Shown here: one piece after another, positions 24,957 to 36,132 of the stretch
Numbering within the stretch: the first letter of the stretch is position 1
Layout of the letters: each line of letters starts with the position of its first letter
NCBI GenBank assembly: GCA_920105805.1
Contig: CAKKTI010000172.1
Location: 1-40,345 of the forward strand
Reading direction: 5' to 3'
DNA length: 40,345 nucleotides
From: Condylostoma magnum
Lineage: Eukaryota; Ciliophora; Heterotrichea; Heterotrichida; Condylostomatidae
The notes under the pieces: generated by a model
What the model saw: the letters and a program-made list of their open reading frames with translations, nothing else
Told to the model about the DNA's origin: nothing
The model's database searches: none
Program-made: the position numbers and the translations under genes

Positions 24957-27155
24957 ATGCCGAACTACTGCGAAGGTGTCCATTTCTTCAACAGTGATAC
25001 AGGAGAACATCATCAATCAAATTACTTCTACGATACAGTCCTCGACAACGACTAAGAAAACCTCAGTAAAATATACAAGAACGGTGAGAACTACAGCTGA
25101 TCCGACTATGCTTCTGACAACATAACACTAATAATCCCCTTCCTATGCCTTGCAGCTCTGGTCCTGATAATTTTCTTCATACAGCTCCTATCCTTATGCT
25201 GTCGCTGTCTATTCTGCAAAAAGGTTGGAAATCCCTCAAAGCGGACTAGAAACTGGTGTATAACTTTCACAGTGCTGATGCTTATAGGCACAGTGAGCTG
25301 TTGCACAATTGCTCTGATATACCAAGATAGCCTATATAACAGCTACTAGTAAGTACAGTGTTCAGTGTGGCAGATTCCTGATAATCTTCTGCATGGAGTA
25401 GAGGATGAGAAGTACCCGTGGATTGGTATTGAAGGAGGGAAGAAGTAGCTGTCTAGTATATAAGATATGATGAATGATGATTTTGTTGAATATACTAAAA
25501 GAGTGTGGGAGGGAACTGATTGGCTCAGTTCTAATACAATTCAAGGATTATCCGGAGAAATTTAAACTTTTGCTGATAATTACTACAATATTACTGTTGC
25601 TAACCCCAATCCTGATATTTCTAGCAAGGTGTAAATTGCATATGCTGATTAATTAAAGCCTCTATCAGATTTTAATAGCTACGGAGGCATGGTTAACCTT
25701 GAAGTTTAAAATAAACTCGGGTAAACTTTCAGTGTTTTAATAGAAATGAAGTTTGTAAGTGAATCATTTGAGCAGTAAATAGATGCATTTAATGACGTAG
25801 TTGACCAATCTCAATCAGATTTACATTAATTCAAAAAGGGAGTAGAAAATGTACAGGACAACTTAGAGAAGTATTTCCTTAAGAGTGAAAACTAGACCGA
25901 GGCCAAGCATATTTGGTGGATTTTAACTGCCTTTGCAGTCATCCTAGGCTGGATTGCGTTCTATGCCGTAGGATGTGTTTTCTACATAACGCAGTTTCGG
26001 ACTTACTCAGGATCTAAGATCCTATACTGCTAATGGATTCTAATAGTCATTTTAACGTTCATAGGGTTCCTGCTAAGCTCCTCTTTTCTTATCATCGGAG
26101 TAACAATGAATGATTCCTGCTACTTTTCAGATGACCTGCTATCTCCTACTGGGCTATACCAATACGACGATATCATTTCGGATGAGTTGACCTCGGATTA
26201 TCTCAACATTTGCTTTAACAAGAACGGTAATTTAACTGATATCCTAGACCTAGATCTAGCCTTATCTTTTGCAAACTTTCTGAATGATGATTACACCAAG
26301 TTGAAAATTGATACATAGAATTTCAACTCGACTTATTTTAACATTTGGCCGTCATTGATTGCTAACAGTGCTGAGATTTAAAGTATATTAGACTAGCCTA
26401 GTAGTATTATCTCCAAATAAGCGCCAGCCTAGTAGCAAGTTCCTTATAATCTAGAATAACTGAATTCTTGGAGCTACAGTAGCTAGAATTCTAATCAAAA
26501 GGTGTAAGGAAAATGCACAAAAGACTCGCTTGATTAATGGGTTGTTTTAGAAGAGAATTGCAATAAGGGTTATAAACTGATAACTCCGGATAGTCCTAAG
26601 GCTAATTTAGGCTTTAACAGTTGTTTGATTATTTAAAATTGGAGCAACCCTGCATTAAGATATACTGGATTCTTTAACTGTAAAGTAAACGTGGAGTAAA
26701 AGATCATCAATTATTAAAAGAGCTTGAAGACTAGTATAGATTAGGGGTTGTCATTACTCAATGCTAGTATCAAGCCTGATTTAGCCCAGTTAGCTAAAGA
26801 TATATACTATGTTAGTTATTAGACCTACAATCTATCACTAAAAGTAAAGAAGTATATGACTGATGATATAGGTGACTTGATTTAAAGCATTATTAGTCCT
26901 ACTGTAGGAATTGTTAGCAGATTAAATTGCGGATTTCTGAAAAATAATTACTAGCAATTATCCTAATCAGTTTGCTATAATGCACAGCCTTAATCTTATA
27001 TCATTTTTATTGTAATCGGAGCAGCCAGCTTGTTTTAGCTGTTTAATATTATAATAGTGTTTATTTTAGCAAGGAAACTGTCGATACCTACCCGAGAAAG
27101 CGTGCTTAGGAATAATGAGTAGATTTATTAAACTTAAGTATTGTTCATTTATTGA
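24957..27155 (+). CDS. prominin-like pentaspan membrane protein
   Basis: A 732-codon frame from ATG 24957 to TGA 27153. Five membrane segments at about residues 56-80, 101-122, 318-342, 354-382 and 682-706 enclose two large loops (~195 and ~300 residues). A Cys-rich patch (CCRCLFCKK) sits at the end of segment 1. This spacing, and Cys at that junction, is the prominin (CD133) plan; prominins mark curved plasma-membrane protrusions and cilia. Sequence identity is not recognisable by eye, so the call rests on topology. One internal TGA, codon 48 (N-Y-S-TGA-S-D-Y), lies before the first membrane segment; the next ATG would lose that segment, so read-through as Trp is the economical reading. The other thirteen Trp codons are TGG. 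It is first in a same-strand run of genes. Confidence 0.6.
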
Positions 27156-27275
27156 TCTAAAATATGTATAAAGTGGGAAGGTTTTCAATTAACATATTAA
27201 AATATACGAAAATCAATAATAATATGACGTCCTACTATTAAATAGCTTCTTCTAATAAATAGTTTAATTTAAAAA

Positions 27276-28337
27276 ATGATCATTATATCTCTTTTATTAA
27301 GAGCTGTATATACACAATGCATTTGCTAGTAATGCTAAGCTTTAGACCTTCAATTCTTATAGTATTTTATACGTAGGAACTCATGTAATTCAGACTTATG
27401 CTCCTCGGATGATACTCTATGCCTTTAAAACTGCGAATTATGCTTTTTCAGTGAGGGCATATACAAAGATTACCCTTGTGAAATGATGAAATAAAGTTAT
27501 TTAAATTGCAAACAGCAAGAAGAGTGTAATAGACTATCTTTTGATGAAAATTAAGGAGAATGGACCCTTAATGGCCCTTTTCTACCTAGGAGTGTTTGCC
27601 AATAATAATTAGACTTATCATAACACGTAAAAAATGCTAATGATTTAATAACTTTTACACTAAACAGAGATAAGCAAGGCCAAAATATCGGATAAATCAG
27701 AATAATTGTTTTTTACGAGAAGGTTTAAAGTTCATTAAATAAAGAATTTTATACAATTTCATATGACATTGATGATCTTAATTTTCAGGATAATTAACAA
27801 CTACAAATAAGTAACAGTAATCTATTTAAACTAGGTTACATTACAAACTCAGATTACTAAATATTTGAAGGTATTAGTATTACATGACACATTAAGTACT
27901 ATTAAGACCGTGACACAGACAACTCAGAAGATGGCCAATTAAGCAATGATGAAACAATAATTATGATTGTTTGTTGCATAGGATTTGGATTGGTTTTATT
28001 TTCAATAGTTTGCTGCTTAAGAGTGAAATAGCATTACGGCACAAACACCATTACTCCTTATAGGTAAAGCAATTTGTCAGAGTTTAATAACAGTTTTGTG
28101 ACTGAAGATTTTGAAAGGATCCTGCCCACAACTCAGTTCAATTTGGAAGATTTGTAAATAGGAGAAGCAGTTTGCTCCATTTGTTACGATGAGTAAGATT
28201 TAAGCAGTATTTAATAGATGGAGGATGTTAGAATTTTGTAGTGTAAGCATATTTACCATTCAGGGTGTATAAAAGAGTGAATAAAGCGTCGAATTAGCTA
28301 CAATGCATGTCCTATTTGCAAAACAACTGTAATATGA
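27276..28337 (+). CDS. transmembrane RING-H2 E3 ubiquitin ligase
   Basis: ATG 27276 starts a signal peptide (MIIISLLLRAVYTQC), followed by a Cys-rich extracellular domain, a membrane segment (IIMIVCCIGFGLVLFSIVCC, ~residues 232-251) and a C-terminal RING-H2 finger: CSICYDEQD, then CKHIYHSGC and CPIC. This is the layout of PA-TM-RING/GRAIL-type ligases that ubiquitinate membrane cargo on endosomes. Two internal TGA: codon 204 (S-I-T-TGA-H-I-K) and codon 335 (C-I-K-E-TGA-I-K-R-R). Codon 335 is where RING-H2 fingers nearly always have the Trp that contacts the E2 enzyme, so UGA must be Trp for this finger to work. It ends at TGA 28335, right after the RING. It lies 120 bp after the prominin-like gene. 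Confidence 0.8.
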
Positions 28338-28449
28338 TAATATATGTTCCAAATCAAACTTTCTTAGTTATATTATTAAATGCATGATCTTTTATAAAGT
28401 TAGTGAGGAATAACTAAAACATTCATAATAACTTAAACATATAATAAAA

Positions 28450-29271
28450 ATGCGAGTGCATAAACCTTTTGGACTTAAAAGTGATTACTACGATTAGGCA
28501 AAAGTGGCGAAAATGACGGCTGTGATGAAATAGCCAGTATACGCAAATCATATATGGAAGCAAGATTTAACAGAGTTTAAAAAGCTGAATGTTCCCAATA
28601 CGAAATGACTACATGAAAAGTTCTTTAACAAGGAGAAAAAGCCTAAGGAAATGTCTAAAACTACTAACTTCAGATAGAGCAGACTCCCACTGACTACTGA
28701 CGAAATGCAGGAAATGGCTGGTGGGCATAGATTCAGTAGGAAGAATCAAGTTGATTACAGCTAAAAACTTACCGATGGGTTTGATATGATTGATACTATG
28801 AAGAATTAAGGCAAAACTTATGCTTAGATATAGGAGGGAATTGACGTTGCTAATAAAGACTTTAAGAGCCTAAGACTGCTTGATGTTGATAAATACAGGA
28901 ATAAATACTCTTAATTGTTTGATCTAAATACAATCATTTCACCTAATAGTTTAACGAGAGAGAATCAGTTCATTAGCAACATCGTTAGAATCAAGCAGGA
29001 ATTGGGAATGGCTTAGATGCGATTATAGTCAAGATTCTATCACATTTAAGAACAGCAGCAGTAGAATAAGGAAAAAGGTAAAAATTTTAACAGCATTGCA
29101 ACGAGATTAGGCAGTTTGAAGCGGAATTTATCTTCAGATAAGCTTTCAACTTAACGAGATAAGCCTACTTACTTTAGACAAAAGAATAAGAAGTCTATTC
29201 CTTATACTTTACTTCCAACAGCAAGAATCTCTAATTAATATAATAGTTAACTTAATTGGAATTATTAGTGA
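28450..29271 (+). CDS. hypothetical basic, Gln-rich protein
   Basis: ATG 28450 to TGA 29269, 273 codons. Hydrophilic, Lys/Gln-rich, no membrane segments: MRVHKPFGLKSDYYDQAKVA, KQPVYANHIWKQDLTEFKKL, LGMAQMRLQSRFYHIQEQQQ, and a basic C-terminal third. One internal TGA at codon 53 (N-T-K-TGA-L-H-E-K). No family recognised; composition would suit a cytoskeleton-associated protein, but that is only a guess. It starts 112 bp after the RING gene. Confidence 0.6.
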
Positions 29272-29272
29272 T

Positions 29273-29665
29273 ATGTTATATAAAATGATAGCAGTTACTA
29301 ATTATTAAAAGAGTTATTTAGCATATCATATTGGCTACACTTTAGTAGTTTGTTATATATACCTCAACAACAATCAGTACACATTTTCCCAACTTCTAAA
29401 CCTAAATCCCGTATTCTTTAATAAAACCAATAAAAAACTTAATAAATTCTAATCTCTTGGCGAATTTGCTGAAGAATTAGAAGTAACTGTAAATAAAAAG
29501 GAGTAAGCTGAGTCCTTTAGTTACTTTGGATAGATTGACAGTGCCTACTATGGATCATTTTAAATGAATGCAGATGATTATCTGGAATCTAAACTAATAT
29601 CAAAGAAACCGTCACTTTTCTTTTCAGGGATAAAGCTTGCCCGCGGACTGGTTTACAATTCGTGA
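29273..29665 (+). CDS. small protein with one membrane segment
   Basis: A 130-codon frame from ATG 29273 to TGA 29663 with no internal TGA. A hydrophobic stretch (YHIGYTLVVCYIYL, ~residues 18-31) is followed by a soluble domain: QSLGEFAEELEVTVNKKEQ, FGQIDSAYYGSF, PSLFFSGIKLARGLV. A second in-frame ATG at 29285 is equally possible and would leave 14 bp between the genes instead of one. Function unknown. Confidence 0.55.
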
Positions 29666-29853
29666 TTTTCTAAGTGTTTACCTTCACAACATCCCATTTT
29701 TATTATATACAAACTTTAACAATCTGTTGTTGTACTGTGCAGAATGATAAAACATGTTTAATGAAGAGTCTTTAATTCTCCAACTTGGCATTAGCGCATT
29801 TCATATTACTTATACACACTTCCCCAAAATTAATCCAATACATTTTTATCATA

Positions 29854-30483
29854 ATGGGTTGCGGAATTTGTAAACCAGATGCAAAGTAAGACTAAAAGCT
29901 TGTATAACCTGATGATCTACTAGAGTTCATATAAAACGAGCAAAGTATTGGACCAATCGACGCAAAGGAAATTGAAGATGATTTTGCAATAATCGAAGCC
30001 TAGGGGAAAGTAATCAGGCCAGAAACCCCTCCTAAAACAGTGGTGGTGGATATTTCTACTGATTAAGAGTTGTAAAAGGAAGAAAAGAAGAATAAGAGTC
30101 CTAGAAGACTTCCTCCGTTAGCTCCAGCTAAATCTGAATTGTAGGATGAATCTGTAAATATAATTGGAGCTAAGGAAATCACTCCTCCTATTTCTAAATC
30201 TTAATCGGAAAAAGATGAAATTCCTTATAGTAACTAAGAAGTAGTCTAATATCAGAAAGTTTTGATTGATAACGTTCCATAAGGATTCGACATGGATATC
30301 TCAGAAAATGAGTCCTAAGTTCCTGTAATACAGACCGATCAGTCTGTCGGATCTCTTTTGAATGATCTGTAGTTAAATTATTAATACAATATTTGTTAGA
30401 CTAGTCTTATAGTTAATTATTATTACATCTAATTATTATTAATTGACTGCGACACTTCATCTAGCTTAGTCTGCGTAGATTGA
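29854..30483 (+). CDS. acylated (MGCGICKP) acidic protein
   Basis: ATG 29854 opens MGCGICKPDAK. Gly2 would be N-myristoylated, and Cys3 and Cys6 are likely palmitoylation sites, so it is probably anchored to the inner face of a membrane. The rest is low-complexity and acidic/basic mixed (RPETPPKTVVVD, KEEKKNKSPRRLPPLAPAK, NVPQGFDMDISENES). No internal TGA. The frame is formally open to TGA 30481, but from ~30370 it turns into Tyr/Leu/Ile-rich sequence rich in TAA/TAG and overlaps the convergent gene; the real end may be near 30370-30380. Confidence 0.6.
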
Positions 30484-30827
30484 ACAATTTCTTACAGCTG
30501 GGCCATTCGTTCGTATATTCCATTAAGCAGTTCCTTTTTATCCTTCAGTGATAAGCTTTGATTTACAACGGTGCTTTTCTAATGCAGCCTTATCTACTTT
30601 TAAGTTATTACATTAATTCTGTTAAAACTTCCCAATTAAAAGGACTTTTGCTTTATATATACTGGCTTTTTATTAGAAATTTTCTTAGCCAACTTCTTCC
30701 AAGTCGACTTCTTTTTGCATGCATCAACAATTCCTGTACTATCTTTTCTATTATCTATACAGGATTTAGCCTCTACCTCACTAAAGTCAGTGGTCAGGTC
30801 TTCCACCGGAAGAGCAGAAGTAAGCAT
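30339..30827 (-). CDS. hypothetical coiled-coil protein
   Basis: Minus strand, ATG 30827 to TGA 30339, 162 codons without internal TGA. A Lys-rich stretch (CKKKSTWKKLAKKISNKKP) is followed by a helical part (SLKDKKELLNGIYERMAQL, EIVQSTQTKLDEVSQSI) with heptad spacing. From ~30445 leftwards the frame becomes a string of TAG/TAA (NNNQMQQQ) and overlaps the end of the gene at 29854-30483 by up to 145 bp. Family not recognised. Confidence 0.5.
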
Positions 30828-30962
30828 AGGTTTTAAATCTCTGCCAAATACACTTAAATCTTAGTTTCTTTAAGCCTACATAATTTTTATACGATAAAAG
30901 CGCCCTTTTATAACACTTTATTCACAAAACCGCGATAATTTCTAATAAAATTACTAAAAGGA

Positions 30963-31331
30963 TCATGCCTCTTCCTCTTCTTGTTCTTGGTAAATCTTTA
31001 AGTATCTCAGCTCGTACGTGTCCTTCTTTGGAGCAACGACTCTGAGGTAATCTGCAATCTTCAGCTTCTTTAGGTATTTTTTGGTTAAGTACTTCAAGTA
31101 GCGCTTGCTGAAGGGAATCGCAGAGTTAAGGGAAATGACATTTGTATCACTGTTCAGTCTGATATTCTCGCCTAGATTGCCTCGTTTGCCAGCTACCTTA
31201 ATCTTCTCGCGTAGGAATTTTTCAAGGCCTTTGGTGTTAATTACCTCATCTTCCACTGCAACTGTGCAATCTAGTTTGAAGGACAGATTCTCATTCTTAG
31301 TTGATTACTTAGTATTACGTCTAAATGCCAT
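30963..31331 (-). CDS. RPL22: 60S ribosomal protein L22 (eL22)
   Basis: Minus strand, ATG 31331 to TGA 30963, 122 residues, the usual eL22 length. Family signatures: LDCTVAVEDEV near the start, GLEKFLREKIKVAGKRGNLG, the very conserved PFSKRYLKYLTKKYLKK, DYLRVVAPKKDTYELRYL and an acidic tail (EQEEEEA). Its start is divergent from WD40 copy 9, with 224 bp between. No intron or internal TGA. As a highly conserved gene it confirms that TGA is a working stop codon here. Confidence 0.95.
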
Positions 31332-31542
31332 TTTCTCCACTAATTATATAATGATAAAGGAGGTTGAAAGCTTTGTATAATGGAGGGGTTTGGTTTTTAT
31401 TAGATTTTTATGTAGGATGTTAAGTTGAAATTTATGTTGGAATAAAACCAGCAAATGGTTTATTATGATATTTATATGATTTTTTGTTTTCTGTGAACTC
31501 TTATATACTAAATCAGAAAAACTATTACAACATTCCCATCAA

Positions 31543-31560
31543 TTTTATATAAAAAATGGA
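31543..31560 (+). promoter_or_regulatory. TATA-like start context shared by family copies
   Basis: Copy 9 reads tttatataaaaaATGGAAAA and copy 11 (34,924-34,942) reads ttgtataaaaaATGGAAAA; copies 6 and 8 have similar A-rich runs. Either the 5' UTR is very short, or this is simply inherited with the duplicated start. Confidence 0.3.
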
Positions 31561-33238
31561 AAATTGTATTGAACCAATAGTCAGAAACTTGATCACTGGC
31601 ATTGATTTCTGATCATTCTACCAAGCAAATCAAAAGGATATGGAATGGCCAGAATAAAGGGGAGCTCAAAACATTCTAAAGGGCTAAATCTTCACCCAAG
31701 ACAACCTAAGAGCTCTATGGATAAATCTAAAAAGAGATGATCCCCTCATAAAGCTCAAAAGAACCTTCCAAATTTCCAACTGTTCGCAGTTACTTGCAAA
31801 CCCGTAATGGACAACTTCATTCATGACTCTATGAAAGAGAATTAAATTAAAGCCAAGTATCTTAAATATTAGATGGTTTGGTAAAATCAAGTAAATAAGC
31901 AAAAGAAATCATATAAAGAATGAATCCTGATGATTTGATGAAAGTAAAGCTTGGAACATTTGGAGAAATATTATGATAACTTCATTTTATCAGAGCAGAT
32001 CAGAAAGAACAAGATAATAGAAATTTATAATAGATTTTGGGATGAGTTAATTCAATGATATCTGGAGAATAAATTAGACATCAAGCAAGATAATTAGTAT
32101 TGCATTCAAATAATTCTAGTAACGAAAGGGGAAATAAAGAATCATTGGTCAATATGATAGCATGGTATTTTAAGTTTGCATTTCAAGAAGTGAATAACTA
32201 GTAGTATCGGGCGGAGATGATAAAACAGTAAGAGTATAAGACTTATAAAACCCATCCAGAAGCATCATCATTGGTTACCATAATAGTAGTGTAAAATCAG
32301 TTTGCCTTTCAAGAAGTGAATAGCTAGTAGTATCAGGTGGAAGTGATTATAAAGTAAGAGTATGGGACTTATCAAACCCATCCAGAAATAGAACCATTGG
32401 TCAACATGATGATTGGGTATACTCAGTTTGCATTTCAAGAAGTGAATAAATAGTAGTATCATGCGGAGATGATAAGACAGTAAGAGTATGGGACTTATAA
32501 AACCCATCTAAAAACAGTATCATTGGCCAACATGATAATTTGGTATAGTCGGTTTGCATTGCAAGAAGTGAATAGTTAGTAATATCAGGTGTATGGGATA
32601 AGACAGTAAGAGTATGAGACTTATAAAACCCATCCAGAAATAGTATCATTGGTTATCATAATAGTAGTGTAAAATCAGTTTGCATTTCAAGAAGTAAATA
32701 AATAGTAGTATCATGCGGAGATGATAAGACAGTAAGAGTATGTGACTTATAAAACCCATCCAGAAACAGAATAATTGGTCAACATGATCATTGGGTATAC
32801 TCGGTCTGCATTTCAAGAAGTGAATCACTAGTAGTATCAGGTGGAAATGATAAGACAGTAAGAGTATGGGACCTATAAAACCCATCCAGAAATAGAATCA
32901 TTGGTAGACATGCTTATTAGATAGATTCAGTCTGCATTTCAAACAGTGAATAACTAGTGATATCAGGTGGAAGGGATAATACAGTAAAAATATGGGAGAT
33001 TTAGTTAGGTAACTTCAATCTATTCCGAAATAACTTTACTCTTAGAAATTTTTACTAAACATATTAAGCTTTTGTGTTATGTTTAACTTTTATCTATAAT
33101 ATTTACTTGAATTATCATATCAATAAATTTAATCATGCAATGAATATAAAATATATGAAAAAGTCAGTTAGATATTTTTAGATTCTGTACTACTCATTTC
33201 TCATTTGTTGTAGTATCCTTGGATTGAATTTGCAGTGA
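31556..33238 (+). CDS. WD40 family copy 9: N-terminal module plus seven-blade propeller
   Basis: ATG 31556 opens MENCIEPIVRNLITG and a single frame of 560 codons reaches TGA 33236. N-module: DMEWPEQRGAQNILKG and DNLRALWINLKRDDPLIKLK. Compared with its near twin copy 11, the linker from ~31760 to 32100 is read in a shifted frame: the expected IIQRMNPDDLMKVKLGTF lies in another frame, and small deletions restore the original frame before the propeller. Seven very regular 126-nt repeats follow (32,174-33,003), ending VKIWEIQLG, then a tail of about 80 residues. TGA occur at one WD-motif Trp (R-V-TGA-D-L, ~32614), at D-F-TGA-S-F-Y and in the shifted linker. Probably recently damaged or evolving fast in the linker. 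Confidence 0.58.
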
Positions 33239-34074
33239 AAAATCGATTGTTAATAATTACTCGACTTCTCTAAGTGGGAATCAATGCTTCAAATTATGTT
33301 TACAAGCATTTGTTTATGATAGATTTTATATATTGATATTATTATAAAGGTATATTAATATCTGTAATGACACTGTTGATTCCATATTTAATAGGAATCA
33401 GTATCCATTAAATCTTTACTAAAGTATGATAAATGAGTGTTAATTGTATTCATATGTTTCTATATTAACAAGGATTTCCTATTCTAATCATAGAACATAA
33501 TTCTACAATCAATACTTTTGCAGAATAAAATCTGAGTATAATGAATAAAAAGCATAACTGCTTTTAAGTAATCTGAGTTTTTCTCCAAATAGAATAGTTT
33601 TATAATCATCTCCATATACCTTTATATTAACCCTTTAATGTTAAACCTCTTATACATAAATCAATTATAATAATACTCTACTATGACTGATGTATTCCAC
33701 TAATATGAAGGATTCATTTACATTATATCTCATTTAGAATTAATTCTCTTATCTTGCAATTAATCTAGTTTCCTTTAGTATTTCTTCTATAGCACTTAAC
33801 ACTTATTCATAGTTCTTCTATCCCTAACTCAATTTTGCTCTAGTATATTAATGATATTCCTATTTTTGAGGATGTGATAGATTAAGATCTTTTATTATTC
33901 TCTCAATACATAATGAGATATTAGAGTCATTATTTTTTATTACTTAAAATATTTTTATCTAGATTTTGATTTATTTGATTTCAATAGGCTTAACTGTTAA
34001 CTAAATAACACATAAAAAGCAATATAATACTTAAATAAACAACGTCTAAGTGGCATACGAAAAATTTATAAAAT
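33239..34074. other. intergenic, AT-rich
   Basis: No coding frame, RNA gene or repeat recognised between WD40 copy 9 and fragment 10. Confidence 0.45.
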
Positions 34075-34400
34075 ATGGAAATTGGATTAATCTAATAATC
34101 AGGAGCCTAATTACTAAGCCAATTTAAATCAAATCAGCAATATATGAAATGAGCCAATCTAAGTAAGTTGTAAGTACTTTAAGAAATTAAATAATAACTA
34201 AAAATGACTTAATAGCTCTATAGGAAAATATCGAAATGCTTAATCCAAACTTAGAAAAACTCTTAAAATTTTCCAACTATCTTAAATTAATTGTTAAACA
34301 AAAGCCCCTATTTATGACAATAGATATAAAACTAGATATCTCAAGCATTGAAATCCTTTGGCAAAATTAAGTAGCTTAACTGAAGAAAAGATAGTATATT
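34075..34400 (+). pseudogene. WD40 family fragment 10: N-terminal module only
   Basis: Begins ATGGAAATTGG where the family has MENC, and carries NDLIALQENIE-like and KLRKTLKIFQL segments, then DNRYKTRYLKH and LAKLSSLTEE, matching copy 4 (KHVDLIVKLSSL). The pieces fall in different frames and no WD40 repeats follow before copy 11 at 34,936. A decayed stub in the same orientation as copies 9 and 11. Confidence 0.6.
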
Positions 34401-34935
34401 AAGCATAGAATGATAAAGAAAAGAGGGGAAGTTAAACAAAAAGAATAAATAATAGTTAGTAGGGATATATATCAGGCATTACTATACTTATTTAGCAGAA
34501 TCATTCATGAAAAGCATAATTTGAGAGACAGCGTCTTTAATGATAAGACTAGCAGATCAATAAATGAATAGTAATATGATATTCAATTAAAGGAGCATTA
34601 TAAAGTAACAATTGTTCTAAAGAGCTTCATAGAGTATCTATGCAAAGTGTTTTTAATAATTCCATTAGTAATGCTATATTTTAGAATTAGAGAATATGGT
34701 AGGCTGTATAATGATTATTTATTTGAATGTATTAGTCATAATTTCTAGCATATAAGCACTCAAAAACAATACATAATATACAATTATTGCTTTTAAATTC
34801 TTTTAATTTTAGAATAAAGCATAAGTTCTCAATTATCTGTCAGAAATACAATACATTATTAACAATTATAGTATAAATAATAAGAATAAATAAAACTATT
34901 ACATATCCAACAGTCTCATCAGATTTGTATAAAAA
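34401..34935. other. intergenic, AT-rich
   Basis: No frame or repeat recognised apart from the A-rich run immediately before the copy 11 start. Confidence 0.4.
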
Positions 34936-36132
34936 ATGGAAAACTGTATTGATACAATTGTTAAAAACTTGATCGCTGTTTTCAATTACTAATAATTCTA
35001 TCAAGCAAATTAGTAAGATATGGAATGGCCAAATAATAGTGAAATTTAAAACATTCTAAAAAGCTTAATCTTCATCCAAGACAACCTAAGAGCTCTATGG
35101 ATAAATCTAAAAAGAGATAATCCTCTCATAAAGCTCAAAAGAATCTTCTAAATTTGCCAACTGTTCACAATTAAATTCTCATCTATGAAAGAGAATCAGA
35201 TTAAGCCCAAATTTCTGAAATATTTGGATGGTTTAGTCAAATCAAGTAATTAAGCTAAAGAAATTATATAAAGAGTAAATCCATCTTATTTAATGAAGGT
35301 AAAGCTTGGAACATTTGAATAAATATTACGATAACTTCTTTTGATCAGAACAGATCAGAAAGAATAAGTTAATAAAAGTTTATAATAGATTTTGGGATGA
35401 GCAAATTAAATGAGAGCTAGAGATTATATAAGACAACTAAAATAATAACCAAAATAATTCTAGTAACGAAAGGGGAAATAAGGAATAATTGGTGAACATG
35501 ATAGCATTGTATTTTAAGTTTGCATTTCAAGAAGTGAATAGCTAGTAGTATCGGGTGGAGGGGATAATCAAGTAAGAGTATGAGACTCATAAAACCCATC
35601 AAGAAACAGAATCATTGGCCAACATGATGACTGTGTAGAATCAGTTTACATTTCGAGGAGTGAATAGTTAGTAGTATCAAGTGGAAATGATAAAGTAAGA
35701 GTATGCGACTTATAAAACCCATCCAGAAACGGAATCATTGGCCAACATGATAAAAGGGTATTATTAGTTTGCATTTCAAGAAGTGAATAATTAGTAGTAT
35801 CAGGTGGAGATGATTATCAAGTAAGATTATAGGACTTATAAAACCCGTCCAGAAACAGAATCATTGGCCAAAATGACACTTGGGTATTATCAGTTTGCAT
35901 TTAAAGAAGTGAATCATTAGTAGTATCAGGTGGAGATGATAATCAAGTAAGAGTATGGGACTTATAAAATCCATAAAATAATAGAATCATTGGTCAACAT
36001 GAAAGATGGGTATTATCAGTTTGCATTTCAAGAAGTGAATAATTAATAGTATCAGGTGGAAGGGATAACGTCTTCATATAGCTACAAACTCATAGACTTG
36101 AATTCTCTCACTAAGCTGTCTAATTCAGATGA
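34936..36132 (+). CDS. WD40 family copy 11: complete N-terminal module, five repeats
   Basis: ATG 34936 opens MENCIDTIVKNLIAVF and the frame runs 398 codons to TGA 36130 without a frameshift. It gives the cleanest view of the N-module: QDMEWPNNSEIQNILKSLIF, DNLRALWINLKRDNPLIKLK, NQIKPKFLKYLDGLVKSSNQ, EIIQRVNPSYLMKVKLG, ILRQLLLIRTDQKEQVNK and RARDYIRQLKQQ. Only five repeats follow, and the last blade is cut after GGRDN and replaced by an unrelated tail, so the propeller is incomplete. Two TGA are internal: L-G-TGA-A-N-Q before RARDYIR and R-V-TGA-D-S-Q at a WD motif. Its stop overlaps the stop of convergent copy 12. Confidence 0.62.

Noticed and set aside
25083-25097. A tiny GT...AG intron just before the in-frame TGA of the prominin-like gene
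   Set aside because: The only GT...AG pair is 13 nt, shorter even than the 15-nt introns of Stentor, and removing it would shift the frame; no other gene here needs an intron.
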